From Cyathus striatus (taxonomy: Eukaryota > Basidiomycota > Agaricomycetes > Agaricales > Nidulariaceae): a stretch of DNA of 64,000 nucleotides. The stretch covers positions 3,658,001 through 3,722,000 of the forward strand of contig JAOVFP010000012.1 in NCBI GenBank assembly GCA_025738555.1. Direction: 5' to 3'. Both the position numbers and the translations under genes were made by a program. Below are positions 59,416-64,000 of this stretch, in pieces. How positions within the stretch are numbered: position 1 is the stretch's first letter; the number at the start of each line of letters is the position of its first letter. Below the pieces are notes generated by a model. It was not told the DNA's origin. It searched no databases and saw only the letters and a program-made list of their open reading frames with translations.

Positions 59416-61039
59416 GTGGCTGTCATTCTGATTGATCAGAACCGAGGAGCCTCGACAGCTTGAAATCAATCAAACAAGCTCAATCATTTATTTGTACTAA
59501 ATTCAATGAGATATCAATACGAAATCAATGAGAAATCATGAGAACTCAATGTAAATTTGTACTAAAATCAATGCAGTATCAATCACTAAGATCAATGAGT
59601 ATTCAATGGATTATTTACGAGCTCAATGAGAAATCATGAGTCCTGTTCATGTGTGAATCAATGAAAAAATCAATGAAAAATCAATGGAATGAAATCAATG
59701 AATAACTCGAAATTAATAGGTACCCAACTACAGGATATACTAAACACTTGGGTTGTTAACTACATGATTATACATACTACTATATCTACTAAGCCATAAG
59801 TCCTTTTCTAACAACTCCGCTTTACTCTATATTACACATACCTAGAGAGCGAAATCACTGTAGAACTCAATCAATTGTACTTAGTTAAAATTGTATTTCA
59901 ATGCGGAATTCAATGACTTGCACTTAGTTAAAATTGTATTAAAATGTGGAATTCAATGCAGAAATCAATGACTTGTACTTGGTTAAAATTGTATTAAAAT
60001 GCGGCATTCAATGCAGAAATCAATGACTTTGTACTTAGTTAAAATTGTATTAAAATGCGGAATTCAATGTAGAATTCAATGACTTGTACTTAGTTAAAAT
60101 TGTATTAAAACGCGGAAATCAATGTAGAATTCAATCACTTATACTTAGTTAAAATTGTAGTTAAATTCCTATTTGACTTTGTATTACCAGCCATGAAATA
60201 CAAATTTAACTAAGTACAAGTCATTGAACTCTGCATTGAAATACAATTTTAACTGACTACAAGTGATTGAATTCTACATTGATTTCCGCATTTTAATACA
60301 ATTTCAACTAAGTACAAGTCATTGATTTCTGCATTCAATGCCGCATTTTAATACAATTTTAACTAAGTACAAGTCATTGAATTCTGCATTGAATGCCGCA
60401 TTTTAATACAATTTTAACCAAGTACAAGTCATTGATTTCTGCATTGAATGCCGCATTTTAATACAATTTTAACCAAGTACAAGTCATTGATTTCTGCATT
60501 GAATTCCACATTTTAATACAATTTTAACTAAGTGCAAGTCATTGAATTCCGCATTGAAATACAATTTTAACTAAGTACAATTGATTGAGTTCTACAGTGA
60601 TTTCGCTCTCTAGGTATGTGTAATATAGAGTAAAGCGGAGTTGTTAGAAAAGGACTTATGGCTTAGTAGATATAGTAGTATGTATAATCATGTAGTTAAC
60701 AACCCAAGTGTTTAGTATATCCTGTAGTTGGGTACCTATTAATTTCGAGTTATTCATTGATTTCATTCCATTGATTTTTCATTGATTTTTTCATTGATTC
60801 ACACATGAACAGGACTCATGATTTCTCATTGAGCTCGTAAATAATCCATTGAATACTCATTGATCTTAGTGATTGATACTGCATTGATTTTAGTACAAAT
60901 TTACATTGAGTTCTCATGATTTCTCATTGATTTCGTATTGATATCTCATTGAATTTAGTACAAATAAATGATTGAGCTTGTTTGATTGATTTCAAGCTGT
61001 CGAGGCTCCTCGGTTCTGATCAATCAGAATGACAGCCAC
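59416..61039. repeat. 1,624-bp near-perfect palindrome (foldback/MITE-like element)
   Basis: The left arm starts GTGGCTGTCATTCTGATTGA and the right arm ends with its exact inverse; arms of about 790 bp meet at a loop of roughly 40 bp near 60180-60210. Each arm contains about five tandem copies of a 55-60-bp unit with TTAGTTAAAATTGTATT and AATTCAATGACTTG-like words, and an outer part rich in ATCAATGA words. No coding capacity. No target duplication could be identified. It fits a large foldback element or an inverted duplication of a MITE. Confidence 0.85.
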
Positions 61040-64000
61040 TAGTGAATACCACGCTGCATATTTAGAATCATCCCACGCGATGGGGTTGCCAATCTGTGGA
61101 AATTTCATCTGATACGATAGTCAAAAAGAGAAGAGAACGAAGAATAAAATTGAGTGAAGAACATACATATGTATCCAATGAACCTATTTACTGCAGTCTC
61201 CAGAGTAATTTAACGTTGTTTAGCCAGAATTTGGCCTTATGAGCTCCTCGCTTTTATGTAATCCTATTTCGTAGTCAATTTTCATAGCTTTATGAATGCA
61301 TTTTTTCAGTTTATGTCTTGCAATTTATGGCTTATGAATGAAGTGGAAAAAACGTACGGAATTATACACCAATTATAACATAAGTACAGTTCGCTGAGCG
61401 TAAGCGAACAATGAAGAGTCGATCCTGCCGATAAGTTAATGACAGTGGGTAATATGTATGAGGAGCTTTGACTCTTGTGAACCGCTGGGAGACATGCCAC
61501 CTGGTGGTCGAGACGTCGAGGAGCGATGTAGCTTTTAATTACACAGACTCTGAAAGTAGTAGGATGATGGCGAACAGCCGGGTCAGCTCTATGGCACAAA
61601 CTCCATCTATGGCTTAAATATCTAACCAGTAACTATATCATTTAGGTACTACGTATGTAGGATATACATGCTCTTCACATACTGTACCATTTCAACCAAG
61701 TGTTCGGACCTGTTGGAGCGTGACGGTTCAAACCTCTGTTCAATGGTTACTGAAATGTGTGACCAATAAGGTGTTCTGTTCGCAGTCAATTTTGTTGATT
61801 GAATATACCTAATGTGAGACACTGCATCAGTAATTAGGCAACCGATAACCAGTATAATTGGTAATAATCTGGGTAGCATCCAGCTTGAAGCAGATGCAGA
61901 AAGCACACAAATTGAGGTGGTTAATGACGTTATGGTTGATGCAACACCTGATCTGGGATGTGGGCAGAGGAAAAAAAAAGAAAAACATATTATATTCGAC
62001 AAATATCTGGGAAGAACATTAGAAATAGTAGTTGTATATACCTACATCCATTAATTTTGTAATTTCAACCACAATTTCATCGATTTCAAGCCCTATATTA
62101 GTTTCTCTGTACCTGTGTTCGCGACCCCCTGTGACGCGTGACCAAGCTGCTTAACTGTTCTGTTCATGGCCTGGTGTGACGCGTGACCGAACAGTTGGTC
62201 GAAATGATATAGTATTCTAAACGTACTCTATGCAAATTCTGTGTTTAATTGTATTACGAGCGTACAAAGTACTACAAACTGTACCGGCTATGAATTTTGC
62301 CGGTAAACCGGTAACCGGCGTCAAGCTGAGTGGTCTCGGCTCAATAGCTGCATCGATTTTTCACCACGCTCTTCTTGTCCCCACGCTTTCTACCACGGTC
62401 CACCATCATCAACTGCCGTCTCGCTCTCTATTATGTCTCGCCGTTAACATCGCTCACTTTCGAAATTGCTAGCTCGAGTCCAATCCAATTCGTTCTAGTC
62501 TTCAGTCCCAGTGAAAAAGCCATCTACTAGTATCTAATGACACATAGCGAGATATAAGCTCTATACACCATCTATTGTCATCTAGGAGCATATAGTCAAG
62601 AACTAAAACAAATTCTTGGTTGTTGCACGCACTCAAATTCTTGACTCGTAGCCGAACTTTCGCTAAGCAAGGTCCATCAACGACGCAAAAGACTTTGGTA
62701 ATTTTGGTTGGCATCCCCAACGTAAGTTCATCATTTCTCTAATATAACCGTGGCACTTCTCACAGAATGACTTCCTTTCTTTCTCTCCCACCAACGTTAC
62801 ATGCGACTTCGCACATTTGCATTAAGTCCTCCCTTTCCTTTCAGCTCTATTGTGTCTCAAACACGGCATCCGAATTGCTCGAGGCCAGGAGGAAGGAACA
62901 CTTGTAAGTCACAGTCCTTTCCATAAACCATGCCTTCTACGCTGACTCAGATGTGTTGTCAGTGTCGTGGTCGCCATATCGCTGTCGGAAGGAATCGAAA
63001 TGAGTGGACGCAGGAATGTCGCTTTCGGCGGGAGTTGGGGCGTGTTTGAGTTTGGCTGCAGCTGGTATGTGGTTCATTGACTCTGGGTATGTGCTTCGTC
63101 ACCGATGGTAGCCACATAGCAGATAGTATTACCGACATCTTGTGCATTCACGTAGTATGATAGTAGTAGTAGTGATTTAGTCCATAGGTAAATTAGATAT
63201 GTATCTCTAGCTGCATACATAATACATTTTTATTGGTTTAAATATCCCTCTTCAAAGCATATTCAATAAGTATTAGCCTAAATAATACAACTATATATAC
63301 ATAGACGAGATTACGTTGCACCTATATGTCGCTAGATGTCGCTAGATATTGCATATAGGGAAATCTGTCATTTTCTAAGCATTATACTAGCCTAGATGAG
63401 CTTTGAGCACGCTAGAAAAAAATCTAAATATTCTCCTTTTTCTATGCCTATCTAGCGATAGCTAGTCCCTTGATGTTACTAGACCAGACACGGCATCCTT
63501 AGATGGACTTTTCACTGGGCTTCAGTTCTCACGGAGACCATCGTCGAAGTGGGACTGTATTACATCTCCATCTCTCCGTGGATTAGTAAGTTAGGGTACT
63601 AGCGGCCTTACTAATATCATGGATCACCCTGTAGGAACGAATGGACATTCTAAATTCCAAGTCATACTTTTCATTCTGCCTTGGATAACGTATACTTGAC
63701 GTATAGTACTTATGTCAAACTCTAGAAGACGATAATCGGCGTCCGTACAATCAGCATTTGGATACTGAAGCTCGTTTGGAATACCTTCATCCGTGGTTAT
63801 GTCATTTGACTTATCGTGATAAGGAAGACAGCCTGATACAACATACTATATTTACCTTTGACCTGTTCCAAAAGCAACCTTCGAGATTGCGAATGAGAAA
63901 AAGCGTTCCTGTGACCTCCGCTCTATAGTAAGTACTAAGCAGTAAGTAAGTTCAAATTCAGCGTTGACGTGGTTTCAGCATCCCTAACATACCAGTCCTT
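61040..64000. other. Right-end stretch without a recognised gene
   Basis: A minus-strand frame at 61649-62002 has a hydrophobic stretch (MLPRLLPIILVIGCLI), and other short frames exist, but none shows a family I know or a coherent exon model. A 12-bp word TGTGACGCGTGA occurs twice at 62131-62186. The dispersed repeat copy at 63411-63525 is described separately. Confidence 0.4.
63411..63525 (+). repeat. Diverged dispersed repeat, copy 2
   Basis: Blocks starting GCTAGAAAAAAATCTA (63411) and CTTAGATGGACTTTTCACTG (63499) match 3268 and 3355 in order, orientation and spacing. Confidence 0.5.

Noticed and set aside
59880..60560. Regular 55-60-bp repeats that look like a CRISPR array
   Set aside because: Units are directly adjacent without unique spacers, occur inverted in both arms of a palindrome, and the genome is eukaryotic.
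59408..61047. Target-site duplication around the large palindrome
   Set aside because: The flanks (CCTTGAGTC and TAGTGAATA) do not match at any length I tried.

Overview
The window looks like nuclear DNA of an Agaricomycete (mushroom-forming basidiomycete). The signs are genes cut by many introns of about 50 nt, aryl-alcohol-oxidase-type GMC enzymes, an NRPS-like adenylate-forming reductase, a DUF6534-type seven-helix membrane protein, intron-bearing nuclear tRNA-His genes and basidiomycete-type Tnp2 (CACTA) and Ty3/gypsy elements. No species can be named from the sequence alone.

Layout. Positions 1-1997 hold the 5' part of a minus-strand Ty3/gypsy-like element (gag with one frameshift, running off the left edge). 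Positions 4849-23159 are the gene-bearing host segment: an aryl-alcohol-oxidase-like GMC gene (-), two tandem tRNA-His genes, a small GPI-anchored-type secreted protein (-), a DUF6534 membrane protein (+), a second aryl-alcohol-oxidase-like gene (+) and an A-T-R adenylate-forming reductase (+). The last two are neighbours in one orientation and could act on the same aryl acid/aldehyde/alcohol chemistry.

The main discovery is that positions 23729-53741 are one 30,013-bp DNA transposon. It starts CACCTCAGAC and ends with the exact inverse, has inverted terminal repeats of about 590 bp, and is flanked by a 3-bp TAA duplication. The neighbouring gene paralogue preserves the uninterrupted target site. 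Inside lie a Tnp2-type CACTA transposase (+), a proline/glutamine-rich accessory gene (+), an Spt5-like NGN/KOW gene (-), two WD40 genes each ending in a membrane helix (one -, one +), an F-box/LRR-like gene (-) and several unrecognised ORFs. The transposase is itself split by a young 4.0-kb gag-only LTR retroelement (42948-46963; two identical-length 540-bp LTRs with two CpG transitions). Removing that insert plus one copy of its CAGC duplication restores the transposase reading frame. At least twelve in-frame stops in the transposon genes are TGA or TAG, consistent with C-to-T decay.

The transposon sits in a partial, already deleted tandem copy of the 3' end of a large secreted, Ser-rich, multi-exon gene, whose full copy lies at 54624-58803 (-). 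To its right are a lone copy of the 29-bp palindrome that also forms the tip of the nested element's LTR (58949-58977), a 1,624-bp almost perfect palindrome with a short central loop (59416-61039), and about 3 kb without a recognisable gene. A diverged short repeat at the far left (3.26 kb) recurs at 63.4 kb.

All exon joins, family names and target-site calls were made by eye; no searches were run.
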